From: WHSV01 sp050693975
GTDB taxonomy: Bacteria; Actinomycetota; CADDZG01; WHSQ01
Reading direction: 5' to 3'
NCBI GenBank assembly: GCA_050693975.1
Contig: JBOGWV010000269.1
Location: forward strand, 1 to 15,700
Length of the DNA stretch: 15,700 nucleotides
Shown here: in pieces, positions 1-6,957 of the stretch
How positions within the stretch are numbered: position 1 is the first letter of the stretch
Layout of the letters: every line of letters begins with the position of its first letter
Program-made: the position numbers and the translations under genes
The notes under the pieces: generated by a model
The model's input: only the letters and a program-made list of their open reading frames with translations
Told to the model about the DNA's origin: nothing
Databases searched by the model: none

Positions 1-966
1 GAAGTAGTGGCCCTTCCAATACCTGCGCAGGTGATGCCCCTCCTCATCATCGTCCATCCGTTGCAGCTCGAGGTAGGAGGCCTCCTCGATTCCCTCGACC
101 ACGGGCCGCCCCAGGTCGCGTACCGCGCCGAGCAAGGACCGGCATTGGTCGGGGTCTCCCAGCCACACGAGGCCAACGCGGGCGATAGGCCGACCCTGCA
201 GTTCGGCCGGCATCGAGGGAGGCGAATCGCCGACTCCCGCGGTGAAGGTCGCCTGGCGGGGCGACTCGTTGATGAGGTCGCGCCACCCCTGCAGTACGGG
301 CGGCGCGGCATCTATCGGGTAGAAGAAGTTGGCAACGAGAGCTTGCGGCGCGACCGGGTGCAGTTGGAACTCGAACTCGGTCACCACACCGAAGTTCCCG
401 CCACCACCTCGGAGTCCCCAGAACAGGTCGGCGTTCTGCGACGCGGTTGCGCGAACGACGTTCCCCTCGGCCGTCACCAACTCGAATGCAGTTACGTTGT
501 CACACGACAGACCGAACTGCCTGGCGAGCCATCCCATCCCTCCCCCCAATGTCAGCCCGCCGACTCCTGTGTGTGACACGTTGCCGGCCGTCGTCGCGAG
601 ACCGTGTTCCTGGGAAGCTTGGTCGAGGGCACCAAGTAGGGCACCGCCCTGGACCCACGCGCGTCGCCGCCCGGGATCGACACGGACACGATCCATCACA
701 GAGAGGTCGATCATCAGACCGCCATCGGGGACGGCCTGGCCGAGAACCCCGTGCCCGCCGCAAAGGACGCCGATCTCGAGGTTGCGGTCACGGGAGAAGC
801 GCAGGGCGGCACGCACGTCGTCGGCGTGCGCGCAGCGGACGATGTAGCTGGGTCTGCGGTCCACCATGGCGTTCCACACGGCTCGCGCCTCGTCGTAGCC
901 CGCGTCTCCGGGAACGAGTAGTTGGCCGTCGATCTCTCCGGCGAGCGACGCCGCCTCATTCAGCAC
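1..966 (-). CDS. FAD-linked oxidoreductase, berberine-bridge/6-HDNO type (3' end beyond window)
   Basis: Reading frame open from a GTG at 966 down to the left edge (322 codons, C-terminus missing). An AGGAGG ribosome site lies 9 nt before this GTG; the nearby ATG is in another frame. The protein shows a PCMH-type FAD-binding domain: a GGH motif with His72, the expected covalent 8-alpha-histidyl FAD site, then a glycine-rich stretch ending in GGGMGW at about 141-146, then the start of the substrate-binding domain. Family members oxidise alcohols, amines or sugars with flavin and O2, releasing H2O2. The cysteine used for the second FAD bond in bicovalent enzymes appears to be Val130, so a single covalent bond is expected. 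No signal peptide is seen, so it is probably cytoplasmic. It is divergent from the PP2C phosphatase gene. The family call is firm; the substrate is unknown. Confidence 0.9.
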   Translation of the reverse strand, partial: MLNEAASLAGEIDGQLLVPGDAGYDEARAVWNAMVDRRPSYIVRCAHADDVRAALRFSRDRNLEIGVLCGGHGVLGQAVPDGGLMIDLSVMDRVRVDPGRRRAWVQGGALLGALDQASQEHGLATTAGNVSHTGVGGLTLGGGMGWLARQFGLSCDNVTAFELVTAEGNVVRATASQNADLFWGLRGGGGNFGVVTEFEFQLHPVAPQALVANFFYPIDAAPPVLQGWRDLINESPRQATFTAGVGDSPPSMPAELQGRPIARVGLVWLGDPDQCRSLLGAVRDLGRPVVEGIEEASYLELQRMDDDEEGHHLRRYWKGHYF

Positions 967-1077
967 GTCTGTGATCCTCCTCTACCTGCGGCGTTCCGCT
1001 CCAGATGGGCTCAAGCGGTTATTCCTATGACGGTTCGGCCTACGCAAACTCATCGGAACCCAGGGCTTGCCGGGCCC

Positions 1078-1100
1078 TCATGCCGTGGATGCCGGCATGA
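1078..1100. promoter_or_regulatory. Inverted repeat in the divergent intergenic region
   Basis: A perfect 8-bp inverted repeat (TCATGCCG, 7-nt spacer, CGGCATGA) sits in the 203-bp gap between two divergent genes, about 70 bp before the phosphatase start. It could bind a dimeric repressor or activator controlling one or both genes. There is no T-tract, so a terminator is unlikely. I saw no convincing -35/-10 pair in this gap. Function is inferred from symmetry and position only. Confidence 0.35.
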
Positions 1101-1169
1101 TGAGAAGGGCGCTACCGTCGTAGGAATGCGGCCTCGGATCGACAACGTCCTGTTCCTCTCAGGGAGGCG

Positions 1170-2438
1170 ATGCTACCCGTGAGGAGCGCGCGATCCATCG
1201 CCGACCGTCTCGGCAGGCTGACGCAAGAGATCTCCCTCATTGTGGTCGTGTGGGCCGCGATCTCGATCGCGATGTCGGGCGCGCTCGAACCAGCCTCGCG
1301 CGAACCCGATGCGCTGGCATACGGACTCGCGCTGTTGATGGCGTCCTTCCTCCCCGCTCGACACCGCTGGCCCGTCGCGACGCTGCTGGCGACGGCCGCT
1401 GTCTTGAACTTCTACTACCAGCTCGACTATCCCGGCTTTGTTCCCGCGATCCCTCTCGCCGTGCCTCTCTACTCGGTTGCGGTCGCGGGGCGAACCGTAC
1501 TGCCCCTCGTCGTCAGCTCGTTCTGGATCATCATTCCGATCCCCTACCGGCTACTGGTCGGTCCAGAGCCCGTCACTCGAGTGATCAACGACGCCCTTAG
1601 GGACGGGGCCTTCTTTGCGGTGATCATCCTCTTGGGTGTAGTCGTTCGGGAACGCCGCGCGTACGCAGCCGAGGTAGCGGAACGGCTTCGGCGTGCAGAG
1701 GACGAACGGGAGCGCGTCGCCCAAGAGTTGAGGGTCGCCCGGCTCGTGCAGCAACAGTTCCTGCCGGCCGAGCTCCCCGACCTTCCCGGCTGGAGGATCG
1801 CGGCCTTTTACCGTTCGGCGCGCGAGGTGGGAGGCGACTTCTACAGCTTCGCCGACCTGCCCGGCGAGAAGTTCGGAATCGCGATCGGCGACGTCACCGA
1901 CAAGGGCGCTCCGGCAGCCCTGGTGATGGCGACCACCCAGGGACTACTGGATGCCGAGACCGCGGGTGCCGCGTCCGCTTCGGCCGTCCTCGAGAAGATA
2001 AACGAAGTACTCGTCCTCAACACGCCCGAAAAGATGTTCGTGACATGTCAATACATAGTGCTCGACCCCGCAACCGGTCAATTACAACTCGCCAACGCGG
2101 GGCACAACCTCCCCTACCTCTCGAACGAGGGCGGCGTCGTGGAGCTCAGGGCGACGGGAATGCCTCTCGGCCTCATGCCGGCTACCACCTACGAGGTGCA
2201 GGATGCGGTCATTCCGCCGGGGGCTCGCCTGCTGTTGCACAGCGATGGTCTCGCGGAAGCGCACAACCCTCAGCGCGAGATGTTCGGCTTTCCGCGGGTC
2301 GTCAAGATCATCGAGAACACTCATCGCGACGACGATCTGATCGGCGCGCTGCTGGCAGAGCTGGACCGGTTCACCGGCCCGGACTGGGAGCAGGAAGACG
2401 ACATCACGCTGGTGACACTCGAGCGCTTGCCAACCTGA
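1170..2438 (+). CDS. Membrane-anchored PP2C-type Ser/Thr phosphatase (SpoIIE/RsbU family)
   Basis: 422 residues. The N-terminal third holds about five or six hydrophobic segments (roughly residues 20-37, 48-62, 68-82, 90-106, 109-128, 146-160), followed by a charged, probably coiled-coil linker (160-192) and a SpoIIE-type PP2C domain (about 195-420). Metal-binding acidic residues are in place: Asp223 in GGDFY, Asp241 in GDVTDKG, Asp359 in SDGLAEA, Asp410/411 in EDDITL; an ANAGH motif at 308-312 also fits. Such enzymes dephosphorylate anti-sigma-factor antagonists and so switch on sigma factors; the membrane part may sense a signal. No anti-sigma or antagonist gene is in the window, so it is an orphan here. 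The start is uncertain: AGGGAGG ends only 2 nt before the ATG at 1170, whereas an in-frame GTG at 1179 has 11-nt spacing. It ends 13 bp from the convergent MDR gene. Confidence 0.92.
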   Translation: MLPVRSARSIADRLGRLTQEISLIVVVWAAISIAMSGALEPASREPDALAYGLALLMASFLPARHRWPVATLLATAAVLNFYYQLDYPGFVPAIPLAVPLYSVAVAGRTVLPLVVSSFWIIIPIPYRLLVGPEPVTRVINDALRDGAFFAVIILLGVVVRERRAYAAEVAERLRRAEDERERVAQELRVARLVQQQFLPAELPDLPGWRIAAFYRSAREVGGDFYSFADLPGEKFGIAIGDVTDKGAPAALVMATTQGLLDAETAGAASASAVLEKINEVLVLNTPEKMFVTCQYIVLDPATGQLQLANAGHNLPYLSNEGGVVELRATGMPLGLMPATTYEVQDAVIPPGARLLLHSDGLAEAHNPQREMFGFPRVVKIIENTHRDDDLIGALLAELDRFTGPDWEQEDDITLVTLERLPT

Positions 2439-2451
2439 CCCGGGATCGTCG

Positions 2452-3381
2452 TCAGCGAGGGATCGTGAGCACCGCCTTGCCGGTGACCTTGCGTTCACGC
2501 AATGCGTCGAGAACGTCGTTGGTAGCCTCCCAGTCACTCACGACGCCGAGCCGCGGCTTAAGCCGGCCGTTCGCAACCAACTCGACCAAGGAGGCCAGCT
2601 CGGCCCCCATGGTCTCGGTGCCCAGCGCATAAACGAACAGGCCCACCACCCGAGCGAGCGGCGCGTTGGCGAATGCAGGAAGTCCGATCTCCGCACCCGG
2701 CCCCCCCACCGATCCGTAGGTGGTGATGGTGGCTCTGGGAGCACAGCGGAGCAGAGCAGTGCGCAGCCGAGGACCCCCCACCCCGTCGAGCACCAGATCG
2801 AAGGGGCCCAGCGTCTCGTCGTCGAGCGACGTCACCACCTCGGAGGCTCCCAGAGTCTCGGCCTCCTCGATGCGATGCGGCCCACTCACCTGAGCCGTCA
2901 CCCTGGCGCCTGCGGCGACCGCCAGCTGCACGGCGAACTGGCCGACGCCTCCGGTCGCTCCCGTGACCAGCACTCGCCTGCCCAAGATCGGCCCACCGGT
3001 CCCAAGAGCTCGAAACGCGGTGAGCCCTGCGACCGGCAAGCTGGCCGCGTGCTCGTGGCTTACCGAATCTGGAATTGCCGCGAGCCGATTCAGCTCCACC
3101 GAAGCTCGCTCGGACCAGCCGGCGCCGTCGACAATACCCACGACCCTGGTGCCCTCTGCCGGCCCGGTGCCGTCCTGCGCGGCGGCGACCACAGCGCCGG
3201 AGATGTCCTGGCCCGGTTGCCAGCCGTCGGACCTCGCGTTCAGCAGCTTGAGCTCGCCGCGGTTCACGCTGAAGGCATGAACGTCGATGACCACGTCTGA
3301 AGGGCCGGGCTCGGGCTCGGGCAGATCGTCGGCAAGCCGGAGCCCATCGGGAGCGGATGGATCGGTGATCAGGCCACGCAT
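2452..3381 (-). CDS. Zinc-independent MDR oxidoreductase (NADPH:quinone reductase-like)
   Basis: 309 residues, the usual length for compact quinone-oxidoreductase-type members of the medium-chain dehydrogenase/reductase superfamily. There is a GroES-like N-terminal half (about 1-125), then a Rossmann domain with VTGATGGVGQ (139-148), the AxxGxxG-like NADPH-binding loop. Where zinc alcohol dehydrogenases have a GHE motif this protein has GQDISG (57-62), and the catalytic cysteine position is occupied by an SVNRGEL segment, so no zinc is expected. Family members reduce quinones, enones or similar electrophiles with NADPH; the substrate cannot be read here. An AAGGAG ribosome site precedes the ATG. 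It is cytosolic. It converges on the phosphatase and is divergent from the small membrane gene at 3495. Confidence 0.93.
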   Translation of the reverse strand: MRGLITDPSAPDGLRLADDLPEPEPGPSDVVIDVHAFSVNRGELKLLNARSDGWQPGQDISGAVVAAAQDGTGPAEGTRVVGIVDGAGWSERASVELNRLAAIPDSVSHEHAASLPVAGLTAFRALGTGGPILGRRVLVTGATGGVGQFAVQLAVAAGARVTAQVSGPHRIEEAETLGASEVVTSLDDETLGPFDLVLDGVGGPRLRTALLRCAPRATITTYGSVGGPGAEIGLPAFANAPLARVVGLFVYALGTETMGAELASLVELVANGRLKPRLGVVSDWEATNDVLDALRERKVTGKAVLTIPR

Positions 3382-3494
3382 GGTCGTCTCCTTGAGGAGG
3401 AGTCAGTTCTCTTTCACGCCTAAGACTCGCAGCAATCACAGGCGGTCGCGACCCGGTTGAGCGCCGGACGCAAGCGTGACAAGCTGGATTGATC

Positions 3495-3782
3495 ATGGCC
3501 AGAACGGAGCATGGCGCGAATCAGCAAGTTGTGAGCGCGTCGTGGCTCACTCCTCGTCGAATCGGCCTAGGTGCGCTTGCGGTCGCCGCCGTTCTCGTGA
3601 GCCCCATTCTCGTCGTCTACGAGTTCGTCGTGGGACTGGCGCTCGTCGGGGGCGGCTTCATCGCCCGACTCATCCAGCGCAGCCCGACCGAACGGAACGT
3701 TCGCGCCGTTGGTCTTGCGCTGCTGGCCGGGCCGGTTGCCTACGCCCTCGCCTGGTTCCCCGCGCAGCTCTTCAACTGGTAA
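3495..3782 (+). CDS. Small membrane protein of unknown function
   Basis: 95 residues from the ATG at 3495; an upstream in-frame TTG at 3489 would add two. No recognisable family. A basic, polar N-terminus of about 20 residues is followed by a long hydrophobic stretch (about 24-60) that could form one or two helices, a short basic loop (about 61-70, IQRSPTERN), and a last hydrophobic segment (about 71-95) ending FNW. Third-position GC is high, as in the neighbours, which supports coding; the ribosome site is poor. The competing plus frame here gives a low-complexity arginine/serine product and was discarded. It is not clearly linked to the neighbouring dehydrogenase or exporter. Confidence 0.6.
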   Translation: MARTEHGANQQVVSASWLTPRRIGLGALAVAAVLVSPILVVYEFVVGLALVGGGFIARLIQRSPTERNVRAVGLALLAGPVAYALAWFPAQLFNW

Positions 3783-3783
3783 C

Positions 3784-3799
3784 GCCCGGGTCCCCGGGC
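3784..3799 (+). terminator. GC-rich hairpin just after the small membrane gene
   Basis: GCCCGGG and CCCGGGC form a 7-bp inverted repeat with only 2 nt between the arms (4-nt loop if the inner pair opens), starting one base after the TAA stop. There is no following T-run, so at best it is a weak or factor-assisted terminator separating this gene from the ABC operon. It could also be chance in GC-rich DNA. Confidence 0.3.
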
Positions 3800-3809
3800 A
3801 CCCGAACTC

Positions 3810-3844
3810 GGAGCGCGCTCCCGAAATCTCTGTAACGTTGCCCA
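3810..3844 (+). promoter_or_regulatory. Putative leaderless promoter and palindromic operator of the ABC operon
   Basis: The ATPase ATG at 3845 has no ribosome binding site. A TANNNT-type -10 element (TAACGT, 3833-3838) lies 6 nt before the ATG, the spacing expected when transcription starts at or next to the start codon, giving a leaderless mRNA as is common in actinobacteria. A perfect 12-bp palindrome (GGAGCGCGCTCC, 3810-3821) lies where the spacer and -35 region would be, a typical place for a repressor of a drug-export operon. No good -35 hexamer is visible. Inference from motifs only. Confidence 0.4.
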
Positions 3845-4801
3845 ATGGAAAACATCATCAGCTTGGACGGCCTGAGCAAGAGGTTCGGGCACACGCAGGC
3901 ACTGGACGGCCTCGATCTGGAGGTCCGGGCCGGTGAGGTGCAGGGTTTCCTTGGGCCCAACGGTGCCGGGAAGTCGACGAGCATTCGCATCCTCCTTGGC
4001 CTCCTGAGAGCCGACGCGGGAACCGCCCGTCTGTTCGGCGCCGATCCATGGCGGGATGCCGTCCACCTTCACCGACGCCTCGCGTACGTCCCCGGCGACG
4101 TGAGCCTGTGGCCCAACCTCACCGGCGGCGAGACCATCGACCTGCTGGGCCGGCTTCGGGGCGGGCTCAACCCGCAGCGCAAGGAAGAACTGCTCGAGAG
4201 GTTCCATCTCGATCCCACCAAGAAAGCGCGCACTTACTCAAAGGGCAACCGACAGAAGGTGGCTTTGCTCGCCGGGCTATCTTCGGACGCCGAACTTCTG
4301 TTGCTAGACGAGCCCACCTCCGGTCTCGACCCATTGATGGAGGCCGTGTTCCAGGAGTGCGTCAAGGAAATCAGGGGTGAGGGCCGCACCGTCTTGCTCT
4401 CGAGCCACATCCTGGCCGAGGTGGAGGCGCTGTGTGACCGAGTCAGCATCATTCGTGAGGGGCGCAACGTCCAGAGCGGCACGCTCGACGAGCTGCGTCA
4501 TCTCACCCGCACGTCGATCTCCGCGGAGACGGCCACCCCGACCACCGGCCTCGCGAACCTGCCGGGGGTGCACGATCTAAAGGTTGAAAACGGCCGCGTC
4601 CACTTCGACGTCGACACCACACACCTCGACGGAGTGGTGCGGCATCTCGCCGCAAACGGCGTGCGTGCCCTGACCAGTCACCCGCCGACGCTCGAAGAGT
4701 TGTTCCTCAGGCACTACGGAGACGAGATCCACGAGGATCATCAAGGAGACGGTCGGAGTCCTGCAACGGAGGGATCCACGAGTACCGGATCCTCTCGATG
4801 A
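3845..4801 (+). CDS. ABC exporter ATP-binding protein (tetronasin/polyketide-exporter type)
   Basis: 318 residues: one nucleotide-binding domain (about 1-220) plus a C-terminal extension (220-318) typical of antibiotic-efflux ATPases. Walker A is GPNGAGKS (37-44), Walker B is LLLLDEP (151-157) with Glu156, and the H-loop is SSH (186-188). Two motifs are atypical: the Q-loop glutamine is absent (YVPGD, 81-85) and the signature reads YSKGNRQ rather than LSGGQ. Both departures are, as I recall, normal in this exporter subfamily. The protein would power export through the permease encoded next, with which it overlaps by 4 nt (ATGA at 4798), implying translational coupling. The last 25 residues are polar and probably disordered. 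Likely cargo is hydrophobic small molecules; the true substrate is unknown. Confidence 0.93.
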   Translation: MENIISLDGLSKRFGHTQALDGLDLEVRAGEVQGFLGPNGAGKSTSIRILLGLLRADAGTARLFGADPWRDAVHLHRRLAYVPGDVSLWPNLTGGETIDLLGRLRGGLNPQRKEELLERFHLDPTKKARTYSKGNRQKVALLAGLSSDAELLLLDEPTSGLDPLMEAVFQECVKEIRGEGRTVLLSSHILAEVEALCDRVSIIREGRNVQSGTLDELRHLTRTSISAETATPTTGLANLPGVHDLKVENGRVHFDVDTTHLDGVVRHLAANGVRALTSHPPTLEELFLRHYGDEIHEDHQGDGRSPATEGSTSTGSSR

Positions 4802-6384
4802 CGACCCTGACGGGCACGGGCTCACTGATCCGTTTCATCCTGCGCCGCGATCGCATCCGCATTCCGGTTTGGATCGCTGCGATTCTGGCCCTAGTGCTTT
4901 CGACCGCGACGAGTGTCACCGGCCTCTACAACACACGGGAGGAGCTTTCGGCTGCAGCCGACATCGTGGGAGACAACCCCGCGTTCGTTGCGATGAACGG
5001 ACCGGCGTATGCGATCGAAACCGTCGGTGGAAGGGTGGCGTGGGAGGTAGGCGCCTTCGGGTTAGCGGTGGTTGCTCTCATGAGCATGTTCCTGGTCGGG
5101 CGGCAAACCCGGGCCGAGGAGGAGAGCGGACGGTCCGAGCTGGTTCGCGCCGCGGTCGTGGGCCGCCATGCCGCCACAACCGCCGCCCTCGTCGTGGTTA
5201 CGGGTGTCAACCTGCTGTTGGGCGCGCTGGTCTCTCTCATTCTCGTTGGCCTTGACCTCCCCGAGGCCGGATCCATCGCGTTCGGTGCGTCCATCGCCGG
5301 AATAGGCCTGGTCTTCGCTGCGATCACCGCCGTGGGCGCGCAGGTCACGGAACATACGCGCGGTGTCTACGGGATCGTCGGGGCCGTGATTGGCGTTTCG
5401 TACGTCGTGCGAGCGGCCGGCGATGTGGGTAACGGCACGCTGACTTGGCTATCGCCAATCGGATGGGCGCAGGCAACGAGATCCTTCGGCGACGAGCGTT
5501 GGTGGCCTCTGCTGCTTTCGGTCACGATCGCCGTTGTGCTCGCGTCGGTTGCGTTCGCGCTCACCACGCGCCGCGATGTGGGGGCCGGTCTCGTCCCGCC
5601 GAAGCCCGGCCCCCCCACCGCATCTCGGTATCTGACGAGCCCTCTCGGTCTTGCGCTCCGACTCCAGCGCGGGAGCCTGATCGGGTGGAGTGCCGCGCTT
5701 TTTCTAACCGGTCTCGCCTACGGCTCGATCGGCCAGGAGGTGGAGAAGCTTGTCGGCGACAACGAGGAGCTGAGCGATCTGCTCGCTCAGGCCGGAGGCA
5801 GTTTCACGGACTCTTTTTTCGCTACGACGCTCCTCATGCTGGCCTTGATCTCTTCAGGATTCATGATCCAGTCCGCGCTGCGACTGCGGAGCGAAGAGAC
5901 CGCGGGGCGGGCAGAGCCCGTTCTGGCGACGCCGGTCGGTCGTTGGCGCTGGGCCGGCGCCCACCTAACCGTGGCGATGGTGGGCACCGTGATCGTGATC
6001 GCCTCCGGCGGACTGGGCACCGGTCTGGCATTCGGTGTTAGCACCGGTGACCTCGGGCAGGTGACGCGGATGCTCGGCGCGGCGCTCGCACACACGCCCG
6101 CGGTGTGGGTTCTCGGAGGCTTCACGGTTGCGATCTTCGGCCTCGTGCCTCGAGCGTCGGCAGCCGGGTGGGCGGCGCTGGCGGGATGCTTCGTCGTCGG
6201 AATTCTGGGCCCCCTGCTCGATCTGCCGAACTCGGTGAGCGACGCGTCGCCGTTCAACCATGTCCCGCAAGTTCCCGCCGCCGCAGTGACGGCAGGACCG
6301 TTGCTGGCTCTGACGCTGATCGCGGCCGCCTTGGCGGTCGTGGGCCTGTCGGCGCTTCGCCGCCGAGACTTGGTGACGGCGTGA
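4798..6384 (+). CDS. ABC exporter permease (TnrB3-like, polyketide antibiotic exporter family)
   Basis: 528 residues, mostly hydrophobic, with about 12 predicted membrane helices; it resembles the tetronasin-exporter permease family. The two halves are related. An RAEEESGRSELVRAAVVGR segment (105-123) is matched by RSEETAGRAEPVLATPVGR (364-382), both after a hydrophobic helix. An SPIGW segment at 219-223 has a counterpart, SPFNHVPQVP, at 484-493. The N-terminal basic helix start is echoed near 284-306. This indicates an ancient internal duplication, giving a complete transmembrane unit in one chain. The C-terminus RRRDLVTA is typical of the family. The gene is coupled to the ATPase by ATGA. 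The five-gene heme enzyme group begins 63 bp downstream on the same strand, so co-transcription is possible and the exporter could move its product. No dedicated regulator is present. Confidence 0.92.
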   Translation: MTTLTGTGSLIRFILRRDRIRIPVWIAAILALVLSTATSVTGLYNTREELSAAADIVGDNPAFVAMNGPAYAIETVGGRVAWEVGAFGLAVVALMSMFLVGRQTRAEEESGRSELVRAAVVGRHAATTAALVVVTGVNLLLGALVSLILVGLDLPEAGSIAFGASIAGIGLVFAAITAVGAQVTEHTRGVYGIVGAVIGVSYVVRAAGDVGNGTLTWLSPIGWAQATRSFGDERWWPLLLSVTIAVVLASVAFALTTRRDVGAGLVPPKPGPPTASRYLTSPLGLALRLQRGSLIGWSAALFLTGLAYGSIGQEVEKLVGDNEELSDLLAQAGGSFTDSFFATTLLMLALISSGFMIQSALRLRSEETAGRAEPVLATPVGRWRWAGAHLTVAMVGTVIVIASGGLGTGLAFGVSTGDLGQVTRMLGAALAHTPAVWVLGGFTVAIFGLVPRASAAGWAALAGCFVVGILGPLLDLPNSVSDASPFNHVPQVPAAAVTAGPLLALTLIAAALAVVGLSALRRRDLVTA

Positions 6385-6390
6385 TGACGA

Positions 6391-6419
6391 TTCGGTGACG
6401 AAGCGGGGTGTATACCGAA
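6391..6419 (+). promoter_or_regulatory. Possible promoter/operator before the heme-enzyme gene group
   Basis: The 63-bp gap contains TATACC (6411-6416), a fair -10 element, inside a 6-bp inverted repeat TTCGGT-N17-ACCGAA (6391-6396 and 6414-6419). An operator overlapping a -10 box would fit an induced gene group. There is no good -35 at standard spacing, so activator dependence, or no promoter at all (read-through from the ABC genes), are both possible. Confidence 0.3.
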
Positions 6420-6447
6420 CCTCCGAGGGGCGATAGGAGGCGGGGCC

Positions 6448-6921
6448 GTGGCGAAATCTTCCGAGCGAACTCCCACCGGATCGGCGCCCGACGTCGACCA
6501 GATGCTCAAGATGTCGAAAGCCGACCTCAATGAGCTCTTCGCGCGGAGCCCGGCCGGCGAGATCCCCGTCGACCGGAGCAGGGGGACGGTCATCTTCGCT
6601 CCCGGAACACCGTTTGCCCGGCTGGTCGGCAAAATCGCCTATCTGCTTGCATGGCGCGGGAAGATCTTCAACCAGGAGCGCGGAGATCTCCTGAACATCG
6701 TTTCTCCCTTCGGATTCAAGGCGATCCGGGCGCGGGTCTACAAGAACCCGAGCTGGATGGATCAGCGCGAATGCATAGTGATCGATTACTCCAAGACGTC
6801 CTTCGTGGCCCGGCTGGTACGAGACGAGATCCGGGAGGTCTCACCAGGGGTGTTCCTCGGACAGGTGTTCTGGTCCAAGACCAACATCCTCAAGTTCGCT
6901 CTGGTCTTCTCGAGAGCCTGA
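6448..6921 (+). CDS. Conserved-looking protein of unknown function, first gene of the heme-enzyme group
   Basis: 157 residues from a GTG with a perfect AGGAGG site 7 nt upstream. I do not recognise a named domain. The first 30 residues are polar; a PVDRSRGTVIFAPGTP segment (about 40-55) leads to a mildly hydrophobic stretch (56-69, FARLVGKIAYLLAW). The C-terminal half alternates hydrophobic and charged residues as in beta strands, with WMDQRECIVIDYSKTS (102-117) and a final EVSPGVFLGQVFW (129-141). This could be a small beta-barrel or lipocalin-like lipid-binding fold; that is a guess from pattern only. There is no signal peptide or clear transmembrane helix. Its place at the head of a tight row of heme enzyme genes suggests a role with them, perhaps handling a hydrophobic substrate. 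Confidence 0.85.
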   Translation: MAKSSERTPTGSAPDVDQMLKMSKADLNELFARSPAGEIPVDRSRGTVIFAPGTPFARLVGKIAYLLAWRGKIFNQERGDLLNIVSPFGFKAIRARVYKNPSWMDQRECIVIDYSKTSFVARLVRDEIREVSPGVFLGQVFWSKTNILKFALVFSRA

Positions 6922-6957
6922 GCCGGTCGTGATAAGCGACCCCTGCGAGACACGGCC

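Noticed and set aside
922..1182. Plus-strand 86-codon open frame in the divergent gap
   Set aside because: It overlaps the flavoprotein start and the promoter region, lacks a ribosome site, and shows no protein-like pattern.
2558..3496. Minus-strand open frame of 312 codons over the MDR gene
   Set aside because: It is a frame-shifted shadow of the clear MDR dehydrogenase; arginine-rich and without motifs.
5787..6632. Minus-strand open frame of 281 codons
   Set aside because: It lies antisense to the permease and the next gene; low-complexity Pro/Ala/Arg product.
6925..6941. Hairpin GGTCG-N7-CGACC between the first two genes of the heme group
   Set aside because: A 5-bp stem without a T-run is too weak for a terminator and common by chance in such GC-rich DNA.
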